Below, piece after piece: positions 33,742 to 41,307 of a stretch of 64,000 nucleotides of DNA. Made by a program: the position numbers and the translations under genes. Below the pieces are notes generated by a model, which saw only the letters and a list, made by a program, of their open reading frames with translations, was not told where the DNA came from and did not search any database. Source of the stretch: Pseudoramibacter faecis (lineage in GTDB: Bacteria > Bacillota > Clostridia > Eubacteriales > Eubacteriaceae). The stretch covers positions 1 to 64,000 of the forward strand of contig NZ_JAYFFI010000003.1 of assembly GCF_036289405.1 (NCBI RefSeq). The letters run 5' to 3'. Positions within the stretch are counted from its first letter, which is position 1. The number at the start of each line of letters is the position of its first letter.

Positions 33742-34765
33742 CTTCATTTTCTCCTGTATTTTTTTTAACATGATTCTCTTCAGACAAAGCCGCTGTGATT
33801 TTTTCAAGCACTTGGCTATCGGCATAAAGCGCCGCCTGACGGATGGCATTTTTCATCGCATAAGCATCTGAAGAGCCATGAGCTTTAATCAAACCACCGC
33901 GGATCCCCAAGAAGGGCGCGCCGCCAACCTCATCTGCCGAAAATTGTTTTTTAAACGATCGTAAATTACCGCGAATAAGGGCCCCGCCAATCTTCCCCTT
34001 GGTAGATCGGGTGATGGCATCTTTCAGTCCGTGCAACAGATAACTGGATACGCCTTCTAAAAATTTCAGGATAATATTCCCTGTAAAACCATCCGTAACC
34101 AAGACATCCGATTCTGTTGTCAGAATATCTCTCGCTTCAACATTTCCGATAAAGTTTAAACTGCTCTGACTTAGCAATGCGTATGCTTCCTTTGCCATTG
34201 TACTGCCTTTTTCGGCCTCCGAGCCAATATTGATCAAACCAACTTTAGGATTCTCAATATGCATCACATTCTTACAATACACGGCCCCTAACAAGGCAAA
34301 CTGCAAAAGATATTCCGCTTTACAGTCCGCGTTAGCACCGGAATCCAACAACAACGTCACGTGATCTCCCTTGGGTATCGGCGTTGCAAGCGCCGGCCTT
34401 TTAATGCCTTTAATGCGTCCCAGTTTAAATAAGCCGCCTGCGAGCAAAGCGCCGGTCGATCCGGCAGAAACTAACACAGCGTCATCTTGCGCTTTCATCG
34501 CCTCAAGGGCAACCACTAAAGACGAATTATCTTTTTGGCGAACTGCGCGAACCGGTTCTTCATCAAAACCGATCACCTCATCCGCCTCCAAAATCTGAAT
34601 AGCGTCCTTCGGGTAAGACAATGATGTCAGCACGTTTTGAATAGCAGGACCTTTCCCGACCAAAGTCAGTAACAAGCCCCATTCATCATTCACGGCATCA
34701 ACAGCCCCTTTGACAATTTCTTCCGGTGCATTGTCACCACCCATCGCGTCTACATAAATATGCAT
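33734..34765 (-). CDS. plsX: Phosphate acyltransferase PlsX
   Basis: A 343-residue enzyme making acyl-phosphate from acyl-ACP, the first step of phosphatidic acid synthesis with PlsY. Diagnostic stretches are YVDAMGGDNAPEEIVKGAVD at the N-terminus, VSAGSTGALLAGG, LLDSGANADCKAEYLLQFA and VGLINIGSEAEKGS, then DGFTGNIILKFLEG. The last residues overlap acpP. A terminator separates it from rpmF, so it likely uses readthrough from the DUF177 promoter. Confidence 0.96.
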   Translation of the reverse strand: MHIYVDAMGGDNAPEEIVKGAVDAVNDEWGLLLTLVGKGPAIQNVLTSLSYPKDAIQILEADEVIGFDEEPVRAVRQKDNSSLVVALEAMKAQDDAVLVSAGSTGALLAGGLFKLGRIKGIKRPALATPIPKGDHVTLLLDSGANADCKAEYLLQFALLGAVYCKNVMHIENPKVGLINIGSEAEKGSTMAKEAYALLSQSSLNFIGNVEARDILTTESDVLVTDGFTGNIILKFLEGVSSYLLHGLKDAITRSTKGKIGGALIRGNLRSFKKQFSADEVGGAPFLGIRGGLIKAHGSSDAYAMKNAIRQAALYADSQVLEKITAALSEENHVKKNTGENEDE

Positions 34766-34791
34766 ATGACTCTCAGAATATCCCTTAAAAC

Positions 34792-34816
34792 AAGAAAACA
34801 GAGTCTTGAACTCTGT
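34792..34816 (-). terminator. Terminator/attenuator between rpmF and plsX
   Basis: ACAGAGT (34798-34804) and ACTCTGT (34810-34816) form a 7-bp stem with a five-base loop. TTTTCTTGTTTT follows on the minus strand. It begins directly after the rpmF stop. Confidence 0.78.
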
Positions 34817-34817
34817 C

Positions 34818-34994
34818 TTAATCTTCCGCTAATACTTCGGTATCTTTATAGGTTCCACAGCTTTTGCAAACACGATGCGGTAATTTGGTTTCGCCGCATT
34901 TCGGGCAAACACTCATACCTGGCACACTCAATTTATAGTGTGTTCTCCTCTTGTCACGTCTTGCTTTGGATGATCTATGCTTCGGTACTGCCAT
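34818..34994 (-). CDS. rpmF: 50S ribosomal protein L32
   Basis: A 58-residue L32 missed by longer gene thresholds: MAVPKHRSSKARRDKRRTHY, then a zinc ribbon CPKC...CKSC with 13 residues between the pairs (VCPKCGETKLPHRVCKSCG), ending TEVLAED. The cysteines mark the zinc-binding (C+) form. GGGAGGTG precedes the ATG. Its place between DUF177 and plsX is standard. Confidence 0.95.
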   Translation of the reverse strand: MAVPKHRSSKARRDKRRTHYKLSVPGMSVCPKCGETKLPHRVCKSCGTYKDTEVLAED

Positions 34995-35031
34995 CTTTTA
35001 CACCTCCCAACAATCTGTTTAATTGCAACAG

Positions 35032-35532
35032 TTATTTGCTTTTCTGATCATCAAGAAGTGCCTTTAATTTGGCCATCCTCGGATCAATTCCATCATCTTC
35101 CTCTGATTCATTTCCACAACTACAAGAGCCTTGATTCAGATCAATTCCGCAATGCGGACACAGTCCCTTGCAGTCGGGCTTGCAGAGAACACGATAAGGT
35201 TCATTGATAAAAAGACATTCTTCCACGCAGGGAATCAAATCGAATTCACCAATTTCCGGATCTAATGTAAAGGTATCTTGATAAGTTTCTCGGCAATGAT
35301 AAACCGTTGGTTTCAAACATCTCGCACAGGGAAATACTAGATCACCGCTTACATTGAGTTCCACTTGAACTTTTCGACGACTTAACATCGTTACCGTCCC
35401 TGTAATGTGAAGACCTCCTTCGCTGATCTTGCCGTTCAGTTCTTGATTCGCATCAACAATATCTGCCGATGCGACTTCAAAATCCAGGGAAAATGGCTTG
35501 CCGCCGAAAAGCTCTGTCAATCGTATTTTCAT
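35032..35532 (-). CDS. yceD: DUF177 protein YceD
   Basis: A 166-residue DUF177 protein linked by neighbourhood to rpmF and, in plants and bacteria, to 23S rRNA accumulation. Two cysteine pairs are visible: FPCARCLKPTVYHCRETY, and near the C-terminus KPDCKGLCPHCGIDLNQGSC, suggesting metal binding. I start at MKIRLTEL, the fifth codon of the longest frame. First gene of the yceD-rpmF(-plsX-acpP) transcript. Confidence 0.88.
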   Translation of the reverse strand: MKIRLTELFGGKPFSLDFEVASADIVDANQELNGKISEGGLHITGTVTMLSRRKVQVELNVSGDLVFPCARCLKPTVYHCRETYQDTFTLDPEIGEFDLIPCVEECLFINEPYRVLCKPDCKGLCPHCGIDLNQGSCSCGNESEEDDGIDPRMAKLKALLDDQKSK

Positions 35533-35542
35533 AATAAACTCC

Positions 35543-35587
35543 AAATGGGCAAGTCAAATTATAAATGAGATCTGCCCATTTTGTCAA
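35543..35587 (-). promoter_or_regulatory. yceD-rpmF promoter with a 9-bp inverted repeat around the -10
   Basis: On the minus strand TTGACA (35582-35587) and TATAAT (35558-35563) are 18 bases apart. AAATGGGCA (35543-35551) and TGCCCATTT (35573-35581) are perfect inverted repeats 21 bases apart. One arm abuts the -35 and the other lies just past the transcription start, so the repeat may be an operator or fold in the 5' leader region. Confidence 0.75.
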
Positions 35588-35647
35588 GAAAAAACCTTGA
35601 TCATTTTAATAAATGTTCCTGAGTGCGTAAACCCTCAATTCACGATT

Positions 35648-36844
35648 TTATTTGCTTTGAACCAACTCCACGGTGTCTCGGGCAATCATCAATTCTTCGT
35701 TGGTCGGGATCACCATGACGTTTGTAGCGGAATCCGCTGTGGAGATGACCATTTCTTTACCGCGTTTGCTGTTCTTTTCCACATCGAGCTTAATCCCCAA
35801 ATAAGTCAATCCATCACAGATCGCCAAGCGGGTAGCGCCTGAGTTTTCACCCAGACCGGCGGTAAAGATAATGCCGTCGACACCGTCCATTGCCGCCACA
35901 TAAGCGCCAATGGTTGTGCGCACACGATAATGGAAAACATCCAGGGCCAACTGAGCTCTTTGATTGCCCGCATCTGCCGCTTGTTCAACATCTCGGAAAT
36001 CAGAAGAAATGCCGGAAATCCCTAAAATACCGGATTCTTTGTTCATGATGTGATCCAGTTCTTCCGTCGTATAGCCATGCTGACGCAGGAAAATCATGAT
36101 TTCGGGGTCAATATCACCGCAGCGCGTTCCCATGGCCAGCCCTGCCAACGGGGTCAGGCCCATGGAGGTATCAATGGATTTACCGTAGCGAATAGCCGCG
36201 ATAGAAGCCCCATTCCCCAGATGACAGGAGATCAATTTTAACTGACTGAGGTCCTGATTCAAAAGTTCTGCTGCTCTAAGCGAGACATAACGGTGAGAAG
36301 TTCCGTGGAAACCGTATTTACGAATGCGATATTTTTCATAAAGCTCATAAGGCAACGGATAGATATAAGCTTCCATCGGCATGGTCTGATGGAAGGCGGT
36401 ATCAAAAACCCCGACCATCGGCACGTTGGGCAACACTTCCTGGCAGGCGCGGATCCCGATCAGGTTGGCCGGATTGTGCAGCGGCGCCAAAACAGAACAT
36501 TCTTCCATTTTTTCAATCACTTCATCGTTAATCACAACGGAAGAAGCGAATGATTCTGCCCCGTGAACTGTTCTGTGCCCCACCGCATCAATTTCGTTGA
36601 GACTCTTAATGACACCGTATTGTTCGTCCACCAAGGCTCTCATAATGATGTCAAGCGCTTCTTTGTGGGTTTCCATCGGACGTTCAAATTTCACTTTGTC
36701 CTTGCCGACCGGTTCATGGGTCACAACAGAACCTTCAATGCCGATTCTTTCTGCCAAACCTTTGGCAAGAAGTCTTTCTGTGTCCATGTCCAACAGCTGA
36801 TATTTCAGCGACGAACTGCCGGCGTTAATAACGAGTACTTTCAT
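35648..36844 (-). CDS. ackA: Acetate kinase
   Basis: A 398-residue acetate kinase making ATP from acetyl phosphate, a fermentation step. Diagnostic stretches are VINAGSSSLKYQLLD, VGHRTVHGAESF, YGFHGTSHRYVSLRAAELL, CHLGNGASIAAI and TRCGDIDPEIM, with a C-terminal VIPTNEELMIARDT. No pta gene is adjacent. It is divergent from tmcAL, and its promoter region carries three TATCAC/GTGATA half sites. Confidence 0.97.
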   Translation of the reverse strand: MKVLVINAGSSSLKYQLLDMDTERLLAKGLAERIGIEGSVVTHEPVGKDKVKFERPMETHKEALDIIMRALVDEQYGVIKSLNEIDAVGHRTVHGAESFASSVVINDEVIEKMEECSVLAPLHNPANLIGIRACQEVLPNVPMVGVFDTAFHQTMPMEAYIYPLPYELYEKYRIRKYGFHGTSHRYVSLRAAELLNQDLSQLKLISCHLGNGASIAAIRYGKSIDTSMGLTPLAGLAMGTRCGDIDPEIMIFLRQHGYTTEELDHIMNKESGILGISGISSDFRDVEQAADAGNQRAQLALDVFHYRVRTTIGAYVAAMDGVDGIIFTAGLGENSGATRLAICDGLTYLGIKLDVEKNSKRGKEMVISTADSATNVMVIPTNEELMIARDTVELVQSK

Positions 36845-36909
36845 TCCTGATGTTTCTCCTTTTCTATTTCTCCAAGCATCTTGCTCGGAATGACGATACT
36901 TCGCTTAAT

Positions 36910-36939
36910 ATTGTATCACAATACGTGATATCTTATCAC
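36910..36939 (-). promoter_or_regulatory. ackA upstream region with three alternating half sites
   Basis: TATCAC (36914-36919), GTGATA (36925-36930) and TATCAC (36934-36939) alternate in orientation with five- and three-base gaps, forming two overlapping inverted repeats. A -10-like TACAAT (minus, 36910-36915) overlaps the first. A convincing -35 is not visible, which fits an activator-dependent or repressed promoter. Confidence 0.5.
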
Positions 36940-37088
36940 TTCTAATTATTTAGTTCGTTTATTTTTTTGCGCGAAAAAGTGATTTTTTTAGTCAAATATA
37001 CCGGCTCTCAGATTTTAATGATAAAATGATTAAAATCGCTATTGATGGACAGCCTGTGTATTGTCACAAATGGAGGAAAGAGCAGTTG

Positions 37089-38288
37089 ATGAAAACACTG
37101 GGAATCGTCGCCGAATACAATCCGTTTCACAACGGGCATCGCTACCATCTGCACGCGGCGCAAAAACGCACCCAAGCAGACGCGGTCATGGTTTTAATGA
37201 GCGGCGCTTTTGTGCAGCGCGGAATGCCGGCCTGCGCAGACAAATGGCAACGCGCCGAATGGGCGGTGGCCGGCGGTGCAGACCTTGTCTGTGAATTGCC
37301 GACCATTTTTGCTTGCGCACGGGCGGAAAGTTTTGCCGCCGGCGCTATCGCCATCCTTAACGCATGCCGCTTGGATACCCTTGCCTTTGGCGTGGAAACC
37401 GACGACCTTCCCCTTCTACAATCGCTCGCCCATTATCTCGCTGAAGAGCCGGTGCCCTTTCGGCGCGAGCTTGCCGACCGCCTCGCCGCCGGCATTGGAT
37501 TTGCTGCGGCCAGAAGCCAGACCATCCAAACGATTTTAGGCAAAGACGCCGCCGCTTTGCTTCGTTCTCCCAATAATATTCTCGCCATCGAGTACCTCAA
37601 GGCGATTCGGCAACAGGCCGCCTGCCTCTGCCCCATTGCAGTTCCCCGGCTGGGTTCGGCACATCATAATCAAAATACGGACGGCAACTTACTTTCCGGC
37701 TCGGCCATCCGCAATGCGCTGTGTCACGGCGATAGCAAAACCATTGCCGCCGGTATTCCATACGATATTGAGCACCTAACCAAAAGCCATTACCCTCAAA
37801 TGCGTCCCCGATATCAACGTCTTGTCGTCTCAAAGCTTATCACCGCCGACCTGGAACAATTGCGCAACCTGCCGGAAGTGCGTGAAGGGCTGGAATTTAC
37901 CCTTCAAAACGCGTTGGCCGCTACGCCAAAATACGACGCGATTATTGACCGGGTCTCTTCGAAGCGCATCCCTAAAAGCCGCGTGCGCCGCATTCTGGCC
38001 TATCTTGCCTTAAATATTCCCAGGCCAACACTGATGTCTCTGCAGACGGCATTCGTGCCTTATCTTCGCGTTTTAGCCTTTAATCGGCGCGGGCAACAGC
38101 TTCTTGCGCAGCTGCGCAATCAATGCAGCCTGCCGATTTTAACCAATCTCCACAGCAATCAAACACGGCTGTCTCCGACACAGCGCGCCATTTTAGCTCT
38201 TGATGTCCGCGCCCAGGATCTATGGAGCATGCTCACCAACCAATCGATTTATCATAAAGATTATCTTCAGAGTCCTAAGCGATACTAA
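37089..38288 (+). CDS. tmcAL: tRNA(Met) cytidine acetate ligase TmcAL (YlbM)
   Basis: A 399-residue protein that activates acetate with ATP and acetylates C34 of elongator tRNA-Met. The N-terminal nucleotidyltransferase motif is GIVAEYNPFHNGHRYH (HxGH type). MSGAFVQRGMPA, SPNNILAIEYLKAI and LLSGSAIRNAL (with the ISSTxIR-like site) are typical of the family. I start at MKTLGIVAEYN after TGGAGGAAAG; a longer frame begins at 37026. It is divergent from ackA, which consumes or makes acetate. Confidence 0.92.
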   Translation: MKTLGIVAEYNPFHNGHRYHLHAAQKRTQADAVMVLMSGAFVQRGMPACADKWQRAEWAVAGGADLVCELPTIFACARAESFAAGAIAILNACRLDTLAFGVETDDLPLLQSLAHYLAEEPVPFRRELADRLAAGIGFAAARSQTIQTILGKDAAALLRSPNNILAIEYLKAIRQQAACLCPIAVPRLGSAHHNQNTDGNLLSGSAIRNALCHGDSKTIAAGIPYDIEHLTKSHYPQMRPRYQRLVVSKLITADLEQLRNLPEVREGLEFTLQNALAATPKYDAIIDRVSSKRIPKSRVRRILAYLALNIPRPTLMSLQTAFVPYLRVLAFNRRGQQLLAQLRNQCSLPILTNLHSNQTRLSPTQRAILALDVRAQDLWSMLTNQSIYHKDYLQSPKRY

Positions 38289-38378
38289 GACAAGTTTAAA
38301 CGGGCTTACTTTAATAAAAATTCCTGATTCATTTTCCGCGGTTCACAACCGTAATCACTGAACGAAAGAGGACCCCAT

Positions 38379-39623
38379 ATGACTATCTCATTTGAAACCC
38401 AACAACAAAATTTAGCCGATCTGGCGGTGGTGCTGGGCGTCAATCTTCAGAGAGGACAAACCCTGATCATCAACGCTCCCATCGACTGCGCCGATTTTGC
38501 CCATAAGGTTGCCGCTGCGGCTTTTGACCGCGGCGCGGCAGATGTTGCCATTCGCTACAATGACGAACGCTTCTCTCGCATGCGCTATGATCATGCCGAT
38601 CTTGAAGCCTTAACCACCATCCCCGCTTGGCAAAAGGCACGGATGGACAGTTATATCGACGATCAAGTCGCGGTAATTTCTATCTATGCCGACGATCCCG
38701 ACGTAATGGCCGGCGTCGATGTTGATCGCGTCAAAGCCGCTTCTAATGCGGCGCAGGCTGCCGCCAAAAAATACCACGAAGCTGTGATGAACGACCGGAT
38801 CCGCTGGTGCGTGATCTCCGTTCCCACTGCCGGGTGGGCGCGCAAGGTCTTCCCCGATCTTCCCGAAGAGGCTGCCATCGAAAAACTCTGGAACGCCATC
38901 TTCGAAACCACTCGCACCAATCTGACCGACCCCGCTACTGCCTGGCATCAGCATAATGCTAGCTTTGAAGAAAAAGTCCGTTTTCTCAACAGCAAACAGT
39001 TTGACGCCTTTGTTTATAAAAACGCCTTGGGAACAAACATCACCGTGGGCATGCCCAAAAATCATATCTGGGCCGGCGGCTCGGAAATTGCCGAAGACGG
39101 CATTACCTTCTTTCCCAACATCCCTACAGAAGAAATTTTCTCTGCTCCAGACAAAACCCGTGTCAACGGCACCTTGGCCGCTTCTCATCCTCTGGTTTAC
39201 AACGGCCAGTTGATCAATCATTTTGCCCTCACCTTTAAAGACGGCAAAGTCGTCGACTACCATGCCGAACAAGGGTACGACGCCCTGAAGAGTTTAGTTG
39301 AAGCCAATCCCGGTAGCGATATGCTCGGTGAAATTTCTTTCGTGCCCTATGACTCTCCGATTCAAAATTTGGGCATTCTGTTTTACAATACGCTCTTTGA
39401 CGAAAACGCCAGCTGCCACTTTGCCCTCGGCGCGGCTTATCCCACCTGTATTGAAGGCGGACAGAACATGAGCGAAACGGAACTGGCTGCAGCCGGACTA
39501 AACGTCTCCACTACCCATGTCGATTTCATGGTAGGCAGCGAAGACCTGTCCATCGTTGGGCTCGATACCGAAGGCGACGAAACGCCGATTTTTGTGGACG
39601 GCAATTGGGCCGATCATCTCTAA
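38379..39623 (+). CDS. Aminopeptidase of the M29 family (AmpS/PepS)
   Basis: A 414-residue cytoplasmic metalloaminopeptidase. Diagnostic stretches are NLQRGQTLIINAPIDCADFA, RYNDERFSRMRYDHAD, FPNIPTEEIFSAPDKTRVNG (first metal ligands), GYDALKSLVEAN with GEISFVPYDSPIQ, and ENASCHFALGAAYPTC and STTHVDFMVGS near the C-terminus, which hold further Glu, His and Asp ligands. It releases N-terminal residues during peptide turnover. A terminator hairpin follows the stop. Confidence 0.95.
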   Translation: MTISFETQQQNLADLAVVLGVNLQRGQTLIINAPIDCADFAHKVAAAAFDRGAADVAIRYNDERFSRMRYDHADLEALTTIPAWQKARMDSYIDDQVAVISIYADDPDVMAGVDVDRVKAASNAAQAAAKKYHEAVMNDRIRWCVISVPTAGWARKVFPDLPEEAAIEKLWNAIFETTRTNLTDPATAWHQHNASFEEKVRFLNSKQFDAFVYKNALGTNITVGMPKNHIWAGGSEIAEDGITFFPNIPTEEIFSAPDKTRVNGTLAASHPLVYNGQLINHFALTFKDGKVVDYHAEQGYDALKSLVEANPGSDMLGEISFVPYDSPIQNLGILFYNTLFDENASCHFALGAAYPTCIEGGQNMSETELAAAGLNVSTTHVDFMVGSEDLSIVGLDTEGDETPIFVDGNWADHL

Positions 39624-39636
39624 ATTTTTTCACCTG

Positions 39637-39671
39637 CGCCTGCACAGGCGGACGCCTTCGGGCATTTTTTT
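39637..39671 (+). terminator. Terminator after the aminopeptidase gene
   Basis: CGCCTG-CA-CAGGCG (39637-39650) is followed by a second small hairpin GCCTTCGGGC (39654-39663) and seven T. It ends plus-strand transcription before the ABC relic. Confidence 0.7.
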
Positions 39672-39737
39672 ATGCGCTGATGCCATACAAAATCTGCCAC
39701 TTTGTTTAAATCAAGTACTTTTTTCGCTTTCACAAAT

Positions 39738-40080
39738 TTCAATTTGATTCCCCGCATCTCAGCGCTCAAAAATGTCACCATCCCCCATAGTTTATGCCGA
39801 GATGGCAAGAGAGACCGCCGCGAGCGCGCTGAGTTGCTCCTCGAAATGGTGAGAATGAAAGACCGCATGCAGCAGCACCAGTCCAATGAATTGTCCGGCG
39901 GACAGCAGCAACGCGTGGCCATCGCCCGGGCGATGGCCAACGACCCGGATCTCATTCTCGTCGACAAGCCCCCCGGCGCTCTGGACAGCAAAACCGGCGA
40001 GCGCGTCATGTCATGCGTTTATTTCAAAATTTAAATCAGGAACAGCGCAAACCATTGTACTCATTACCCACACAAAAAAG
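39738..40080 (+). pseudogene. ABC-transporter ATPase relic (MacB/LolD type)
   Basis: The remaining segment starts at FNLIPRISALKNVTIP, so Walker A is missing. LLLEMVRMKDRM, the signature ELSGGQQQRVAIARAMAND and Walker B are readable. Walker B reads LILVDKPPGALDSKTGERVM, where the usual DEPTG has become DKPPG: the catalytic Glu is Lys. After ERVM the sense moves to a second frame (RLFQNLNQEQ) and then a third (TIVLITHTK, the H-loop). It sits just after a terminator and runs into the tRNA-Pro terminator. Clearly dead. Confidence 0.82.
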
Positions 40081-40094
40081 CAGACCGAAGTCTG
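40073..40094 (-). terminator. Terminator after the tandem tRNA-Pro genes
   Basis: GCAGAC (40079-40084) and GTCTGC (40089-40094) form a stem around CGAA, with six T on the minus strand. It overlaps the last codons of the ABC relic. Confidence 0.82.
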
Positions 40095-40106
40095 CCTATT
40101 GCCAAA

Positions 40107-40183
40107 TGGTCGGAGTGAGAGGATTTGAACCTCCGGCCTCTGCGTCCCGAACGCAGCGCTCTACCAAACTGAGCCACACCCCG
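40107..40183 (-). tRNA. tRNA-Pro(CGG), copy 1
   Basis: A 77-nt tRNA: acceptor CGGGGTG/CACTCCG (one G-T), D-arm GCTCAGTTTGGTAGAGC, anticodon loop TTCGGGA (CGG), T-loop GTTCAAATC and encoded CCA. Identical over its whole length to copy 2, 98 bases away. Confidence 0.95.
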
Positions 40184-40204
40184 ACAATAAAATATTCAAT
40201 TAAA

Positions 40205-40281
40205 TGGTCGGAGTGAGAGGATTTGAACCTCCGGCCTCTGCGTCCCGAACGCAGCGCTCTACCAAACTGAGCCACACCCCG
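40205..40281 (-). tRNA. tRNA-Pro(CGG), copy 2
   Basis: Same 77-nt sequence as copy 1: CGG anticodon, encoded CCA. This is the promoter-proximal copy. A TTGATT/TATAAT promoter lies at 40314-40342 on the minus strand. Confidence 0.95.
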
Positions 40282-40294
40282 ACACTCTTACGAT

Positions 40295-40342
40295 TTGCAA
40301 ATCGACGGTGTTTATTATAAAATAAGGCAGATTTAAAATCAA
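40295..40342. promoter_or_regulatory. Overlapping divergent promoters (tRNA-Pro and YjbQ-like gene)
   Basis: Plus strand: TTGCAA (40295-40300), 17 bases, TAAAAT (40318-40323), leading to the gene at 40364. Minus strand: TTGATT (40337-40342), 17 bases, TATAAT (40314-40319), leading to the tRNA-Pro pair. The two -10 boxes share bases 40318-40319, so polymerase cannot occupy both at once. Confidence 0.7.
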
Positions 40343-40363
40343 GTCTTTTTTGAGAGGTTTTTT

Positions 40364-40969
40364 ATGAAAATGATTCATTTTTCTTCAAAAAATTTTGAAG
40401 ATATTTGTGAAATAACCGAGGAAGTTCACCATTATATTAAAGCTGAACATATTAAAAATGGGGAAATTCTGCTGCAAACACCGGAAAACACAGTTGGCCT
40501 GACCTTCGCTGACCCAAAAAATCCTTCCATCGAAAAGGATTATTTAAAAGCCCTGGATCATGTTGTTCCCCGCTTCAATGGCATGCAATACACCGGTCCG
40601 GCAACATCCGGCATCAAGGCGGCACTGGTCGGTCAATCTCTGCGCGTCTCTGTGCACGAAGGCAGCTTGATTCTTGGTCTTCATCAAGGTATTTTTGCCG
40701 CTGATTTTGGCGGGCCGAAAGAAGATCGCATGATTTTTATTTCTCATATGGGAACAACGTTTGCTGACGGCGAAACCGCTCAGGGTTCCGAATTGCTCAG
40801 ACAGTTTAATCAAAAAATGATTGATGAAGAAAGGTCCGCTGCTGAAGAAGAAAAACGAATCATCGAAGAAATGCGTCGTGAATACCGTGAATCTCACACG
40901 GAATATTTTAAAGAGAACGGTGAATCCATTTTGAAAGACCATATGAAACCCAAAAATCGAAAAAAATAA
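40364..40969 (+). CDS. YjbQ/UPF0047-like protein without the family histidines, with a charged C-terminal helix
   Basis: A 201-residue protein. Residues about 1-140 align by eye with YjbQ/UPF0047: ILLQTPENTVGLTFAD, VVPRFNGMQYTGPATSGIK, AALVGQSLRVSVHEGSLILG and LHQGIFAADFGGPKEDR. In YjbQ the HTSA, PAHLKSSLLG and GTWQGI motifs supply His and Trp; here these read TPEN, SGIKAALVG and LHQGI, so the family histidines are missing. Residues about 145-201 form a Lys/Glu-rich helix (AAEEEKRIIEEMRREYRE) absent from YjbQ. Family activity (thiamine-phosphate synthesis in vitro) is therefore unlikely. RBS GAGAGG, with its own promoter. Confidence 0.7.
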   Translation: MKMIHFSSKNFEDICEITEEVHHYIKAEHIKNGEILLQTPENTVGLTFADPKNPSIEKDYLKALDHVVPRFNGMQYTGPATSGIKAALVGQSLRVSVHEGSLILGLHQGIFAADFGGPKEDRMIFISHMGTTFADGETAQGSELLRQFNQKMIDEERSAAEEEKRIIEEMRREYRESHTEYFKENGESILKDHMKPKNRKK

Positions 40970-41084
40970 ATCATCTGAAGAGCCTGCCGGCAATATTAAC
41001 TTATTTTAATGCTTTTAATGTAAAATAAGGATGTTGGATGTTGGCCTTTAACGGTCTTTAACTGTTTAAAATTAAGGAGCTATT

Positions 41085-41255
41085 ATGTCAAATCATAAAA
41101 AAAATAAACACAAGAAAAAAAACAATCATTATGATCCCGCCCAGCGTGAAACTCATCAAACTGTTAAACCTTGGCATCGAATTGGTGCGATGGTGTTAGT
41201 CATCGCGCTAATTGTTGGTATTATCGCCATGTATGGTCTTTCCTATACTGGCTGA
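41085..41255 (+). CDS. 56-residue single-pass membrane protein
   Basis: MSNHKKNKHKKKNNHYDPAQ begins a strongly basic, His/Lys/Asn-rich N-terminal half. One membrane segment (IGAMVLVIALIVGIIAMYGL) ends near the C-terminus. AAGGAG lies six bases before the ATG. Small basic single-pass proteins of this sort are common in Firmicutes and mostly uncharacterised. It lies between the YjbQ-like gene and proA in the same orientation. Confidence 0.7.
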   Translation: MSNHKKNKHKKKNNHYDPAQRETHQTVKPWHRIGAMVLVIALIVGIIAMYGLSYTG

Positions 41256-41307
41256 TTATCTAAATATTTCTTATTTCTGATTTTTAGATTTTTATCCGAG
41301 GCAATTC

